DNA from: Massilia sp. METH4
Lineage (GTDB): Bacteria > Pseudomonadota > Gammaproteobacteria > Burkholderiales > Burkholderiaceae_D
Reading direction: 5' to 3'
Length of the DNA stretch: 64,000 bases
Assembly (NCBI RefSeq): GCF_037094685.1
Contig: NZ_CP146614.1
Coordinates: 2,666,001-2,730,000 of the forward strand
Both the position numbers and the translations under genes were made by a program. Below are positions 1 to 12,458 of this stretch, in pieces. The notes below the pieces were generated by a model, which was given only the letters and a program-made list of their open reading frames with translations, did no database searches and was not told where the DNA came from. The stretch's first letter is position 1, and each line of letters starts with the position of its first letter.

Positions 1-603
1 CCACTCCAGCCAGCCCAGGAGCATGGCCGCCAGCACGGCCGGCACGCAACAGGCCAGGGCGATGGCGAATTCGCCGCCGGTCATCTGCTGCGCCATCGGC
101 TTGGCCTTGCCCTCGGAGCGGGCATAGTCCATCTTCCAGATCAGGCTTGCCGCCATCAGGCGCGAGAGCGGATGTGCGACGCACAGCGCGGCGACTGCGC
201 CGAGCGGCGGCAGGTGGGCCAGCGCCGCGCATTTCACGGCGAGCAGCATGATGATCCCGATCGCACCGTAGGCGCCGATGCGTGAATCCTTCATGATTTC
301 CAGTGCCCGCTCGCGGGTCATGCCGCCGCCCAGGCCATCGCAGGTGTCGGCAAACCCATCTTCATGGAAGGCGCCGGTGAGATAGATGCCGGCGGCGGTG
401 GATAGCAGCACGGCAACGGCCGATGGCAAGACCTGCACCGCCGCCCAGTAGACGGCCGCCGCGGCGGCGCCGACAACGAGGCCGACGAGCGGGAAGTAGC
501 GCGAGGCGTGGTGCAGCCAGTGCGGTTCGAAACCCACCCAGCGGGGGATCGGCAGGCGCGTGAAGAATTGCAGCGCGATGAAGAACAGCCGCACCTGCAG
601 CAT
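1..603 (-). CDS. cobS: CobS, adenosylcobinamide-GDP ribazoletransferase (partial, 3' end outside window)
   Basis: Joins adenosylcobinamide-GDP to alpha-ribazole in the last steps of cobalamin synthesis, as an integral membrane enzyme. About 201 codons are visible from the ATG at 603; the C-terminus lies beyond the left edge. The start reads MLQVRLFFIALQFFTRLPIP, typical of CobS, and the acidic family motif FHEDGFADTCDG follows near residue 70, with hydrophobic segments after it. The start codon lies 3 nt after the cobT stop, so the two are one transcription unit. The only oddity is the truncation by the window. Confidence 0.93.
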   Translation of the reverse strand, partial: MLQVRLFFIALQFFTRLPIPRWVGFEPHWLHHASRYFPLVGLVVGAAAAAVYWAAVQVLPSAVAVLLSTAAGIYLTGAFHEDGFADTCDGLGGGMTRERALEIMKDSRIGAYGAIGIIMLLAVKCAALAHLPPLGAVAALCVAHPLSRLMAASLIWKMDYARSEGKAKPMAQQMTGGEFAIALACCVPAVLAAMLLGWLEW

Positions 604-606
604 CGT

Positions 607-1638
607 TCAGCTCTTCCCGCTGACCTGGGCCGAGTCGAAGGTGGCCATGCGGTTCAGGAAATTGACGGCCGCGTGCAGCAGCGGCAACGCCAGCGCGCTG
701 CCCGTGCCTTCGCCGAGCCGCAGGTCGAGCTGCAGCAGCGGTTTGGCGCCCAGCGCCTCGAGCATCTGCCGGTGGCCGTTTTCATTGGAGCAGTGCGCGA
801 ACACGCAATAGTCGAGGATCGCCGGCTGCAACCGTGCCGCCACGAGCAGGGCGCTGGTGACGATGAAGCCGTCGATCAGCAGCACCATGCGGCGCTCGGC
901 CGCCTTCAGCATGGCGCCCGCCATCATGGCGATCTCGAAGCCGCCGAAGGTGGCCAGCACGTCGAGCGGCTCGGTCGTGCCAACGTGCCGCGCCGCCGCG
1001 GCCTCGATCACGCGGCCCTTGTGCAGCACGCCCGCCGGCGGCAGGCCGGTCCCGGCGCCCACGCACGCGGCGGCCGGGATGCCCGTCAGCTTGTGCATCA
1101 GGGCGGCGGCGGCCGTGGTATTGCCGATGCCCATTTCACCGAAGCCAAGCACATTGCCCGGCAGCGCTTCGGCCAGCACCATGCCGTGGGCCAGCGCTTG
1201 CGTGCATTGTTCCGCCGTCATCGCCGGCTCGACTGCGAAGTTGCGCGTGCCGTGGGCGATCTTGCGGTCCGTGAGGCCGGCGCGGGCGCCGAAGTCGTGC
1301 GCCACGCCGGCATCGATCACCTGCAGAGCGCAGCCGTTCTGCGCGGCGAACACATTGATCGCCGCACCGCCGGAAAGGAAATTCTCGACCATCTGCCACG
1401 TCACGTCCTGCGGGAAGGCCGAGATGCCTTCGGCGACCACGCCGTGGTCGCCGGCGAAGACGAGGATGGCCGGCGCGTCGATCGCCGGCGCCGTGGTGCG
1501 CTGGATCAGGCCGACCTGGCGCGCCAGCGTTTCCAGCATGCCCAGGCTGCCAGGCGGCTTGGTCTTGTTGTCGATGGCGTGCGCGAGGCGCGCGGCCAGC
1601 TCGGCGTCGGCCGTGGCGGCGATGGTGGGCAGGTTCAT
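607..1638 (-). CDS. cobT: CobT, nicotinate-nucleotide--dimethylbenzimidazole phosphoribosyltransferase
   Basis: Makes alpha-ribazole-5'-phosphate from dimethylbenzimidazole and nicotinate mononucleotide, supplying the lower ligand used by CobS. The 343-residue length fits the family. Visible marks are KPPGSLG near the N-terminus, GDHGV, the [14 protein letters not shown] segment and a C-terminal [10 protein letters not shown] that holds the catalytic glutamate. I chose the ATG at 1638 (MNLPTI) over an upstream in-frame ATG at 1680, because the longer version adds 14 unconserved residues and overlaps the divergent regulator gene. It is the first gene of the cobT-cobS unit, and its start lies only 41 bp from the divergent two-component operon. 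Confidence 0.95.
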   Translation of the reverse strand: MNLPTIAATADAELAARLAHAIDNKTKPPGSLGMLETLARQVGLIQRTTAPAIDAPAILVFAGDHGVVAEGISAFPQDVTWQMVENFLSGGAAINVFAAQNGCALQVIDAGVAHDFGARAGLTDRKIAHGTRNFAVEPAMTAEQCTQALAHGMVLAEALPGNVLGFGEMGIGNTTAAAALMHKLTGIPAAACVGAGTGLPPAGVLHKGRVIEAAAARHVGTTEPLDVLATFGGFEIAMMAGAMLKAAERRMVLLIDGFIVTSALLVAARLQPAILDYCVFAHCSNENGHRQMLEALGAKPLLQLDLRLGEGTGSALALPLLHAAVNFLNRMATFDSAQVSGKS

Positions 1639-1679
1639 GGAACGGGAACGGTAGCGAAAGCCGGAATTATAATGTCGCA

Positions 1680-2372
1680 ATGCGCATCCTCATCATCGAA
1701 GACAATCCCGACATCGTCGCCAACCTGTACGGCTTTCTCGAGCCGAAAGGCCATGTGCTCGATTCGGCGGCCAATGGCTATGGCGGGCTGGCGCTGGCCG
1801 CCCAGAACGAATACGACGCCGTCGTGCTGGACGTCATGCTGCCCGGCATGAACGGCCTGGAACTGTGCCACAAGCTGCGCGGCGAGCTGCGCAAGGACAT
1901 GCCGGTGCTGATGCTGACGGCGCGCGACACGCTGGAAGACAAGGTGGCCGGCTTCGACAGCGGTGCCGACGATTACCTGGTCAAGCCGTTTTCCCTGGTC
2001 GAGCTGGAAGTGCGCCTGAAGGCGCTGGTGCGCCGCGCCAAGGGCGCCCATGCCGCCAATGCCGTGCTGGCGTTCGGCGACCTGACGTTCGATACCGAGA
2101 CCTTCGAGGCCAAGCGCGCCGGCCGGCCGCTGGCGCTGACGAAGACGGGTTACACGATCCTGCGCCTGTTGATGCGGGAGGCGCCGAAAGTGGTGACGCG
2201 CGAACAGATCGAACACGAGGTGTGGGGCGACAACCCGCCCGATACCGATGCGTTGCGCGTGCACATCCACGCGCTGCGCCAGGCGCTGGACAAGCCTTTC
2301 CCGCACCAGATGCTGCGCACGATCTCGAAGATCGGCTACAAGCTGGTGGACGCGGCGGACGCCGGGCAATGA
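1680..2372 (+). CDS. OmpR/PhoB-family response regulator (PmrA/QseB-like)
   Basis: DNA-binding response regulator of 230 residues. The receiver domain occupies about residues 1-115, with the acidic pocket IIEDN at 5-9, the phospho-acceptor Asp51 in VVLDVMLPG and the conserved Lys in the YLVKPF motif. A winged-helix effector domain follows (about 130-225) and ends in [10 protein letters not shown]. The gene overlaps the histidine kinase by 4 nt (ATGA), so the two are translationally coupled. Its target is probably the eptA promoter downstream, where three direct repeats of CTTAAC type occur. PmrA is the likely functional equivalent, but QseB or another OmpR regulator cannot be excluded by reading alone. 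Confidence 0.92.
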   Translation: MRILIIEDNPDIVANLYGFLEPKGHVLDSAANGYGGLALAAQNEYDAVVLDVMLPGMNGLELCHKLRGELRKDMPVLMLTARDTLEDKVAGFDSGADDYLVKPFSLVELEVRLKALVRRAKGAHAANAVLAFGDLTFDTETFEAKRAGRPLALTKTGYTILRLLMREAPKVVTREQIEHEVWGDNPPDTDALRVHIHALRQALDKPFPHQMLRTISKIGYKLVDAADAGQ

Positions 2373-3619
2373 ACGGAAAGGAGTCGCTGCGGCGGCGCAT
2401 CACGGTGGCGTATCTTACGTTCGCCACCGTGTCGTCGGTCTTTTTCGCCGTCATCGCCGCGCTGGCCGTCGAGGGCATCGAGGTGCGGCTGGTCGACGTG
2501 CGACTGGAGGAAGTGGCCGCCTGGGCCGGTCCGCGCCATGCAGGTGGCCTGCCCGTGGAAATGCCGGCAGGGCTCAGTTACCACATGGGCGACGGGATAC
2601 CGCGCTCCTTGCGTGCGCTCGAGGAAGGCGTGCATGAAGTCACGGTCGACGGTGTCGACCTGCACGTGCTGAAGGGCCGCAACGCGGAAGGCGAGTTTGC
2701 CGTGGTGGACCACGACAGCGCCTACGAGCGGATCGAGCTGGTGGTGTACTCGATGTTCGCGGTGGCCTTCGGCGGCTTCATGGCCTTCGCGGTGGTGCTG
2801 GGGCGCTTCCTCGGCAACCGCATCGTCAATCCGATCGTCGAGCTGGCGCGGGCCGTGGAGGCACGCGAACCCACCTTGCCCTTGCAGCAAAGGGAGGATG
2901 AACTGGGCCTGCTGTCGCGCACCATCGCCGGCCATACCCAGGAACTCAGGCAGTTCCTGGACCGCGAACGGTTCTTCACCGGAGACGTCAGCCACGAATT
3001 GCGCACCCCGCTGACCGTGATCGCCGGCGCCGCCGAGGTGCTGCTGGCGCGCACGGCGCAGGATCCCGCGCTGCATGCGCCGGCCGAACGGATCTATCGG
3101 GCCGCGCGCGACGCAAGCGATGTCACGTCGATGCTGCTGCGCCTGGCGCGCTCGCCTGAGCGGCTGGAATGGACCCCGATGTCGGCGGAGGCGCTGGCGC
3201 GCGAAGAGGTGGCACGTTGCCAGGTGCTGGTGGCAGGGCGTCCCGTCGAGCTGCGCTACGGCGGCGGCGAGGATTTCACCGTGCATGGCGTGCGCGAGCT
3301 GGTCTTGGCTGCCGTCGGCAACCTGGTGCGCAATGCCTGCCAGTACACGCAGCAGGGCCACGTCGAGGTGCGGCTGGAAGGGCGCAGCGTGATCGTCGAG
3401 GATACCGGCCCGGGCTTGCCCCCGGCGGCGCGTGCGCGCCTGCGCGACGAGCCGATCCCCGGCGATGCGCGCGGTTCGTCCGGCACCGGGCTGGGGCTGG
3501 GCATCGTGCAGCGCATTACCGCCCACCTCGGCGCATCGCTGGTGCTGAGGGAAGTCGCCGCAGGCAGTTGCATAGAAATTCATTTTCCGGCAACCGCACC
3601 CCGCTTAACCCCTGCTTAA
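2369..3619 (+). CDS. Sensor histidine kinase (PmrB/QseC-like)
   Basis: Membrane sensor kinase of 416 residues paired with the preceding regulator. A first membrane helix lies at about 10-35, a periplasmic loop of about 90 residues follows, and a second helix lies at about 125-150, ahead of a HAMP-like linker. The dimerisation box SHELRTPLTVI carries His209, and the ATP-binding region shows the N box LVRNACQY, the G1 box VEDTGPGLP and the G2 box GTGLGLGIVQR. The start codon overlaps the regulator stop. The last codons overlap the CTTAAC direct repeats in front of eptA, so the 3' end doubles as regulatory DNA. The stimulus cannot be read from the sequence. Confidence 0.93.
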   Translation: MNGKESLRRRITVAYLTFATVSSVFFAVIAALAVEGIEVRLVDVRLEEVAAWAGPRHAGGLPVEMPAGLSYHMGDGIPRSLRALEEGVHEVTVDGVDLHVLKGRNAEGEFAVVDHDSAYERIELVVYSMFAVAFGGFMAFAVVLGRFLGNRIVNPIVELARAVEAREPTLPLQQREDELGLLSRTIAGHTQELRQFLDRERFFTGDVSHELRTPLTVIAGAAEVLLARTAQDPALHAPAERIYRAARDASDVTSMLLRLARSPERLEWTPMSAEALAREEVARCQVLVAGRPVELRYGGGEDFTVHGVRELVLAAVGNLVRNACQYTQQGHVEVRLEGRSVIVEDTGPGLPPAARARLRDEPIPGDARGSSGTGLGLGIVQRITAHLGASLVLREVAAGSCIEIHFPATAPRLTPA

Positions 3620-3631
3620 CCGGTGCTTGAC
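3604..3631 (+). promoter_or_regulatory. Triple 11-bp-period direct repeat, candidate PmrA-type operator for eptA
   Basis: CTTAAC at 3604-3609, CTTAAC at 3615-3620 and CTTGAC at 3626-3631 are separated by exactly 5 nt each. PmrA sites in enterobacteria are tandem YTTAAK half-sites with a 5-nt spacer, so the geometry matches and the last base differs. The array ends 55 bp before the eptA start and overlaps the end of the kinase gene. Binding by the neighbouring regulator is inferred. Confidence 0.65.
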
Positions 3632-3686
3632 GCGACGTTTACTTGCGCATCGGTATCGTTGACGCTTCGATTCAGGAGTCTCAACG

Positions 3687-5330
3687 GTGAAGATCGCTAC
3701 ACTGCCGCGTATTGGCGCGCCCATGCTCACACTGGGCGCTTCCACCTTCCTGGTGCTGGCCTATAACAGCAGTTTCTGGAAGACGTTCGTTTCCGCGACG
3801 GGCGGCATCCGGCTCGGTAACCTGCCCGTGTACCTGGGAGCGTTCGTCGCGCTGGTGCTGTTGTTCAACGCAATCCTCACGCTGGTCAATTTCCGTTTTG
3901 TCATCAAGCCGGTGCTGATCGTGCTGTTCCTGGGCGCTTCGGCGGCCTCGTACTTCATGAACCAGTACGGCGTGGTGATCGACGCCGCGATGGTGCAGAA
4001 CGTGGTCGAGACCGATACACGGGAAGCGCACGAACTGTTGAGCTGGCAGATGCTGCAAACGGTGACGCTGCTGGGTATCGTGCCGTCGCTGCTCGTGTGG
4101 CGGCTGCCGCTGCGCTTCCCGCCTGTGCGGCGCGACCTGCTCGCCAAGCTGGGCACCGTCGCGCTGTCGCTGCTGGCGATCGCCGGGCTGCTGATGTTGC
4201 TCTTCAAGACGCTGGCGCCGGCCGTGCGGGAGCACCGCGAACTGCGGTTCCTGCTGACGCCCACCAATATGTTCCAGGCGACGCACGGCTACCTGAAGCG
4301 CAAGTGGGCCACGCCGGCCGTGATCGCGCCGCTCGGCACGGATGCGGGCCGCGGGTCCCAATGGGCGGCGCAGCCCGGCAAGCGCACCGTGACGATCATC
4401 GTCGTCGGCGAAACGGCGCGCGCCATGAGTTTTTCGCTCAACGGCTACACCCGCACCACCAATCCCTTGCTGGCCGCACAGGCAGGGTTAGTCAATTTCG
4501 CCAGCGTCAGCTCCTGCGGCACGGCGACGGCCGTGTCCGTTGCCTGCGTTTTCTCCAATCTCGGCAGGGATGGCTACTCTGCCGACAAGGCAGCCAGCCA
4601 GGAAGGCTTGCTGGACGTGCTGAAGCATGCCGGTTTCGACGTGCTGTGGCGCGACAATAACTCGGGTTGCAAGGGGACCTGCGACCGCGTGCGTTATGAA
4701 GACGTCTCGCAGCCGAAGCCGGGCGATCCGCTATGCAACGCCGAAGAGTGCTACGACGAGCGGCTGCTCGGCGGCTTGCGCGAGATGATTCGCGCTTCAC
4801 CCAAGGACCTGGTGATCGTGCTGCACCAGAAGGGCAGCCATGGCCCGGAATATTTCAAGCGCTATCCGGCCGGGTTCGGCAAGTTCGGTCCAGTGTGCCG
4901 CACGAACGAGCTGGAAGATTGTTCGCGCGAATCGATCGCCGCAGCCTACGACAACACGATCCTGTACACGGATTTCGTGCTGAGCAGGACGATCGACCTG
5001 CTGCGCGCCGCCGCGGCGGAAGACGGTGTCGACACGGCGATGCTGTATTTCTCCGATCACGGCGAATCGCTGGGGGAACACAATATGTACCTGCATGGGG
5101 CGCCTTATATCATTTCGCCGGCCGAGCAGCGCCGCGTGCCCATGATGCTGTGGGTCTCCGACGGTTTCCGGGAACGGTTCAAGATCGACAATAGTTGCCT
5201 CGCTGCGCGTGCCACGCAGCAGTTCTCGCACGATAACGTGTTCCACACGGTGCTGGGGCTGCTGAACGTGAGCACGGCGGTGTATAACCCGAAGCTCGAC
5301 GCCATTCACCCCTGCACGCGCCGGAATTGA
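3687..5330 (+). CDS. eptA: Phosphoethanolamine transferase, EptA/MCR family
   Basis: Inner-membrane enzyme that transfers phosphoethanolamine to lipid A phosphates, a change that lowers the binding of cationic peptides and polymyxins. The 547 residues show about five membrane helices within the first 175 residues, then the periplasmic sulfatase-fold domain. The nucleophile is Thr243 in GETARAMSFS. Further marks are NNSGCKGTCDRV, HQKGSHGPEY and the metal-binding YFSDHGESLGEH. The start is GTG at 3687 with CAGGAG at 3673-3678 as ribosome site. It follows the two-component pair and precedes a PAP2 phosphatase by one base, which supports a lipid A remodelling role. The exact acceptor (lipid A or core sugar) is not decided by sequence. 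Confidence 0.9.
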   Translation: MKIATLPRIGAPMLTLGASTFLVLAYNSSFWKTFVSATGGIRLGNLPVYLGAFVALVLLFNAILTLVNFRFVIKPVLIVLFLGASAASYFMNQYGVVIDAAMVQNVVETDTREAHELLSWQMLQTVTLLGIVPSLLVWRLPLRFPPVRRDLLAKLGTVALSLLAIAGLLMLLFKTLAPAVREHRELRFLLTPTNMFQATHGYLKRKWATPAVIAPLGTDAGRGSQWAAQPGKRTVTIIVVGETARAMSFSLNGYTRTTNPLLAAQAGLVNFASVSSCGTATAVSVACVFSNLGRDGYSADKAASQEGLLDVLKHAGFDVLWRDNNSGCKGTCDRVRYEDVSQPKPGDPLCNAEECYDERLLGGLREMIRASPKDLVIVLHQKGSHGPEYFKRYPAGFGKFGPVCRTNELEDCSRESIAAAYDNTILYTDFVLSRTIDLLRAAAAEDGVDTAMLYFSDHGESLGEHNMYLHGAPYIISPAEQRRVPMMLWVSDGFRERFKIDNSCLAARATQQFSHDNVFHTVLGLLNVSTAVYNPKLDAIHPCTRRN

Positions 5331-5331
5331 C

Positions 5332-6078
5332 ATGCGGCGCTCCTTGCTTTCGCGTCCGGCGCGTGCGGCGGGTGCAGCCCTGTTGCTGTCCGGCCTGCTG
5401 ATCCTGTGGATCGGTCACTTCACCGATATCGACCTCGCACTGGCCGATGCCGTATTCGACCACGCGGCGCACCACTTCCCGATGCAGCATGCCTGGCTGG
5501 CCGAGCGCTTCAATCACGTGATACTGAAGTCGCTCCTTTCCGCATTGGGCGGTAGTGCCGTTGCACTGGCGCTGTGGGACGCCGTGCGGCCGAGGCCGGG
5601 TTGGAGCGATGCCACGCGGGTAGGGATGCGCGTGGTCGCCATATCGGCCGTGGCGGTGCCGTTGGTAATCAGCCTGCTCAAGCAATTCAGTACCTCGCAT
5701 TGCCCTTGGGATTTGCAGCGGTATGGCGGCAGCGAACCTTACGTCCGCCTGCTCGAATGGATGCCTTCCGGCGTCGCGGCGGGCCACTGCATGCCGGGCG
5801 GGCATGCGTCGAGCGCACTCTGGCTCATATCGATTGCAGCATTCTGGTGGCCGCATAGCCGCGCCAAGGGAATTGCCGTTGGGTTATCAATGTTGATATT
5901 CGGGCTAGCTGTCGGTTGGATTCAGCAATTGCGTGGTGCGCATTTCCTGACGCATACGCTGTGGTCCGCGTGGATTGCCTGTGCGCTCGTGCTTGCCATT
6001 TACCTCATGAACTCAAAGGGGCTTGCAAGGCGGTTTGGGGCTGGCTATAATTCTGTCCCTGCCGCAACGCAGCCGTGA
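5332..6078 (+). CDS. PAP2-family membrane phosphatase, probable lipid A or undecaprenyl phosphate enzyme
   Basis: Integral membrane phosphatase of 248 residues. The three PAP2 signature blocks are present: KQFSTSHCPWDLQRY (about 115-130), PGGHASSALW (about 155-165) and RGAHFLTHTLWSAW (about 200-213), separated by hydrophobic helices. One base separates it from eptA, so they are cotranscribed. In such pairs the enzyme often removes or transfers a lipid A phosphate (LpxE or LpxT-like), which is an inference from position. The C-terminus (GLARRFGAGYN) is encoded by DNA that also contains a near-consensus promoter reading towards the rRNA operon. Confidence 0.88.
   Translation: MRRSLLSRPARAAGAALLLSGLLILWIGHFTDIDLALADAVFDHAAHHFPMQHAWLAERFNHVILKSLLSALGGSAVALALWDAVRPRPGWSDATRVGMRVVAISAVAVPLVISLLKQFSTSHCPWDLQRYGGSEPYVRLLEWMPSGVAAGHCMPGGHASSALWLISIAAFWWPHSRAKGIAVGLSMLIFGLAVGWIQQLRGAHFLTHTLWSAWIACALVLAIYLMNSKGLARRFGAGYNSVPAATQP
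6023..6051 (+). promoter_or_regulatory. Candidate rrn promoter P1 inside the PAP2 gene
   Basis: TTGCAA at 6023-6028 and a perfect TATAAT at 6046-6051 are separated by 17 bp. The site reads towards the rRNA operon and lies within the last 60 bp of the PAP2 coding sequence. A second promoter lies 119 bp further on, the tandem arrangement usual for rrn operons. Confidence 0.6.
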
Positions 6079-6141
6079 AAACGAAACGATGCGACAGGAT
6101 GTTTGAATCGCTTGAGCAACATTGCGATACAAACCGAGGGG

Positions 6142-6170
6142 TTGACGAGCTGCACGAAACACCGCATAAT
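6142..6170 (+). promoter_or_regulatory. Candidate rrn promoter P2
   Basis: TTGACG at 6142-6147, a 17-bp spacer and CATAAT at 6165-6170 give a near-consensus sigma-70 promoter about 260 bp upstream of the mature 16S end. It is followed by an rrn boxA and the 16S processing stem. Confidence 0.7.
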
Positions 6171-6249
6171 CTCATCTCTCTGCTGCTGACAAACACAACG
6201 ATTTGTCGACGAGCTCAAGCAGTTCGGCAGCACGCCTTCAAGGGCAGAA

Positions 6250-6260
6250 TTCTTTAACAA
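6250..6260 (+). promoter_or_regulatory. rrn leader boxA antitermination site
   Basis: TTCTTTAACAA matches the rrn boxA bound by NusB/NusE. It lies between the promoters and the 16S processing stem, as expected. A second copy occurs in the 16S-23S spacer. Confidence 0.8.
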
Positions 6261-6263
6261 TCA

Positions 6264-8019
<1,756 letters not shown>

Positions 8020-8056
8020 CGAATGAAGAAGAAACAGTAGCACCGCAAGATCATGC

Positions 8057-8133
8057 GGGTCTGTAGCTCAGCTGGTTAGAGCACCGTGTTGATAACGCGG
8101 GGGTCGTTGGTTCGAGCCCAACCAGACCCACCA
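8057..8133 (+). tRNA. ileT: tRNA-Ile (GAT)
   Basis: 77 nt with encoded CCA. The acceptor GGGTCTG pairs with CAGACCC, the anticodon loop is TTGATAA with anticodon GAT, and the T-loop is TTCGAGC. It sits in the 16S-23S spacer directly before tRNA-Ala, the standard arrangement. Confidence 0.97.
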
Positions 8134-8153
8134 CGTATTGCACAGAAATCCCT

Positions 8154-8229
8154 GGGGGATTAGCTCAGCTGGGAGAGCACCTGCTTTGCAAGCAGGGGGT
8201 CGTCGGTTCGATCCCGTCATCCTCCACCA
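8154..8229 (+). tRNA. alaT: tRNA-Ala (TGC)
   Basis: 76 nt with encoded CCA. The acceptor GGGGGAT pairs with ATCCTCC (one G-U), the anticodon loop is TTTGCAA with anticodon TGC, and the T-loop is TTCGATC. It lies 20 nt after tRNA-Ile in the rrn spacer. Confidence 0.97.
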
Positions 8230-8302
8230 ACGCATCTGCGTAAGATATCAAACGTAAGCACAAGATGTTTAGGTTTGATCTTTTAGAGATCTAAGCTGTT
8301 TC

Positions 8303-8313
8303 GTTCTTTAACA
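8303..8313 (+). promoter_or_regulatory. Spacer boxA before 23S rRNA
   Basis: GTTCTTTAACA repeats the leader boxA about 130 nt before 23S rRNA, as in other rrn operons where the antitermination complex is reloaded. The remaining spacer from 8230 to 8445 holds no gene. Confidence 0.75.
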
Positions 8314-8445
8314 ATCTGGATGAAGTAAAGTTTTATTAAGCGTGGATCGAAAGATTCACACTTAGGGTAGTGTTCGAAAGAACGCATACAAAACTCATCA
8401 AACACAGTAGTAAATGCATTTGAAGCTATAGCCGTCAAGGTTATA

Positions 8446-11320
<2,875 letters not shown>

Positions 11321-11444
11321 ATAACCTTGACGGTTGTATTTAATTTTTCAGTGCATTTACTCTTGATGAGTGACCCAAAACTTTACTGAATCCAGATTGA
11401 GCAGTAGCGTCGCCCTGTAGCGGGACGATACTGCGTACAAGTCA

Positions 11445-11559
11445 TGCCTGATGACCATAGCAAGTCGGTCCCACCCCTTCCCATCCCGAACAGGACCGTG
11501 AAACGACTTTGCGCCGATGATAGTGCTGCAACCAGTGTGAAAGTAGGTTATCGTCAGGC
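11445..11559 (+). rRNA. rrf: 5S ribosomal RNA
   Basis: About 115 nt beginning TGCCTGATGACCATAGCAAG and ending ATCGTCAGGC, whose ends pair. The conserved CCCATCCCGAACAGG loop is present. It is the last gene of the operon and is followed by a strong terminator. Its last 36 nt occur again 171 bp downstream. Confidence 0.95.
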
Positions 11560-11652
11560 TGTTATTCCGAGAAAAGCCCGTAGCGTGATCGCTGCGGGCT
11601 TTTTCCATTTTCTGCTTCCGTCTCATCCGTGCCCACCCTCCGCTTCGAGCTG
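11524..11652 (+). repeat. Direct repeat, copy 1 (5S tail plus terminator)
   Basis: 129 bp covering the last 36 nt of 5S rRNA, the terminator and the DNA after it up to CGCTTCGAGCTG. It recurs at 11695-11823 at an offset of 171 bp with two adjacent mismatches (CC against GT near 11634). Confidence 0.95.
11572..11604 (+). terminator. rrn operon terminator 1
   Basis: AAAAGCCCG at 11572-11580 pairs with CGGGCTTTT at 11595-11603, with an AGC/GCT extension into the loop and a run of T. It is a classical intrinsic terminator directly after 5S rRNA. Confidence 0.9.
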
Positions 11653-11694
11653 TCGAATGCGCCGATCGTTCGGCCGGGCACTGCCCGACCTCAC

Positions 11695-11730
11695 TGCTGC
11701 AACCAGTGTGAAAGTAGGTTATCGTCAGGC
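11695..11730 (+). pseudogene. 5S rRNA 3' remnant
   Basis: 36 nt identical to the last third of the upstream 5S gene, starting TGCTGCAACCAGTGTGAAAG, with no 5' two-thirds. It cannot form a 5S rRNA. It looks like what is left of a second 5S gene, or of a short tandem duplication. Confidence 0.8.
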
Positions 11731-11823
11731 TGTTATTCCGAGAAAAGCCCGTAGCGTGATCGCTGCGGGCTTTTTCCATTTTCTGCTTCCGTCTCATCCG
11801 TGCGTACCCTCCGCTTCGAGCTG
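11695..11823 (+). repeat. Direct repeat, copy 2 with duplicated rrn terminator
   Basis: Second copy of the 129-bp unit. It contains a second intact terminator at 11743-11775. The stretch between the copies (11653-11694) ends in CACTGCCCGACCTCACTGCT, and a near-identical 20-mer recurs at 11871-11890, so the duplicated region continues in a more diverged form. No protein-coding gene lies between 11560 and 11919. Confidence 0.93.
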
Positions 11824-11919
11824 GCCAGGCTCCGCAGCATTCCAAGCACTGCGCCATTCGCTCGGCGAAACACTGCTTGACCTCACTGCTCGACTGTTTG
11901 TCAATCAAGCGCCGGTTGT

Positions 11920-12225
11920 TCAGTCACCGGAATTAAGCCCCCAGTCCTCAAACATCTCACGATATGTAGAGAGATCGAAATTCTCATCAGGCAGAGGCTC
12001 GTTCAAAACCGCATAACCAAAGCCGGCTTTGCCAATTGAATCCGCATATTCACCCACCTCATCATAATCCTGAAATATCAGGATTCCATTCGGTGCGCCG
12101 AGCTCAGGAATACGAAGGACGGGATGAAGAATTCGCCCATCGTGCGCTGCCCATACAAAGTCGGAATCAAATGACAGCGCAAGCTTATTACATGCTCGTA
12201 TAAGCCTATCCTTTAGATCATTCAT
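11920..12225 (-). CDS. Small protein of unknown function
   Basis: 101 residues, acidic, with no signal peptide or membrane segment. The N-terminus (MNDLKDRLIRACNKLALSFD) looks helical and the middle has short hydrophobic stretches (FVWAAHDG, GILIFQDYDEVGEYAD). I do not recognise the family. Its base composition is lower in G+C than that of its neighbours. It stands alone between the rrn terminators and a DUF1840 gene. The size and position recall immunity-type or other accessory small proteins, but nothing in the sequence proves this. Confidence 0.6.
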   Translation of the reverse strand: MNDLKDRLIRACNKLALSFDSDFVWAAHDGRILHPVLRIPELGAPNGILIFQDYDEVGEYADSIGKAGFGYAVLNEPLPDENFDLSTYREMFEDWGLNSGD

Positions 12226-12458
12226 AATCGCGGTTCGATAACAGGAGTGTGAGCGACAGGGCCAACACGACGATATGGGCCCTTCAAAGAAGGTGCGCCT
12301 GAACCATGAGACTCAGGCCGCCGCACTTCGTTTCCGGGGTGCGGGCAAGCCCGTCCGCCGCAGCGGCTAAACACCTCTGGGCAGGAAAAGGTGCCTGTCA
12401 CCAAGGCTAACCAGGGCTACCACGCCTTCGGCGGAGGCGAAACAACGGTCCGGATGTC
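12226..12458. other. Intergenic stretch with one dispersed 13-bp motif
   Basis: No credible gene. It contains one copy of the dispersed motif, GGTGCCTGTCACC at 12390-12402. The rest is unremarkable G+C-rich DNA. Confidence 0.6.

Noticed and set aside
1680..2372. Naming the regulator pmrA outright
   Set aside because: The family is certain but the orthology is not; only the context (eptA and the CTTAAC repeats) points to PmrA, so the symbol is left empty.
11444..12016. Frames of about 180-190 codons across the 5S end and the duplicated terminator
   Set aside because: Their internal protein repeat is only the 171-bp DNA duplication, and they run through 5S rRNA and terminators.
12222..12404. 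60-codon minus frame ending at the small unknown gene
   Set aside because: It starts inside the dispersed GGTGCCTGTCACC motif, has no ribosome site and no similarity that I recognise.
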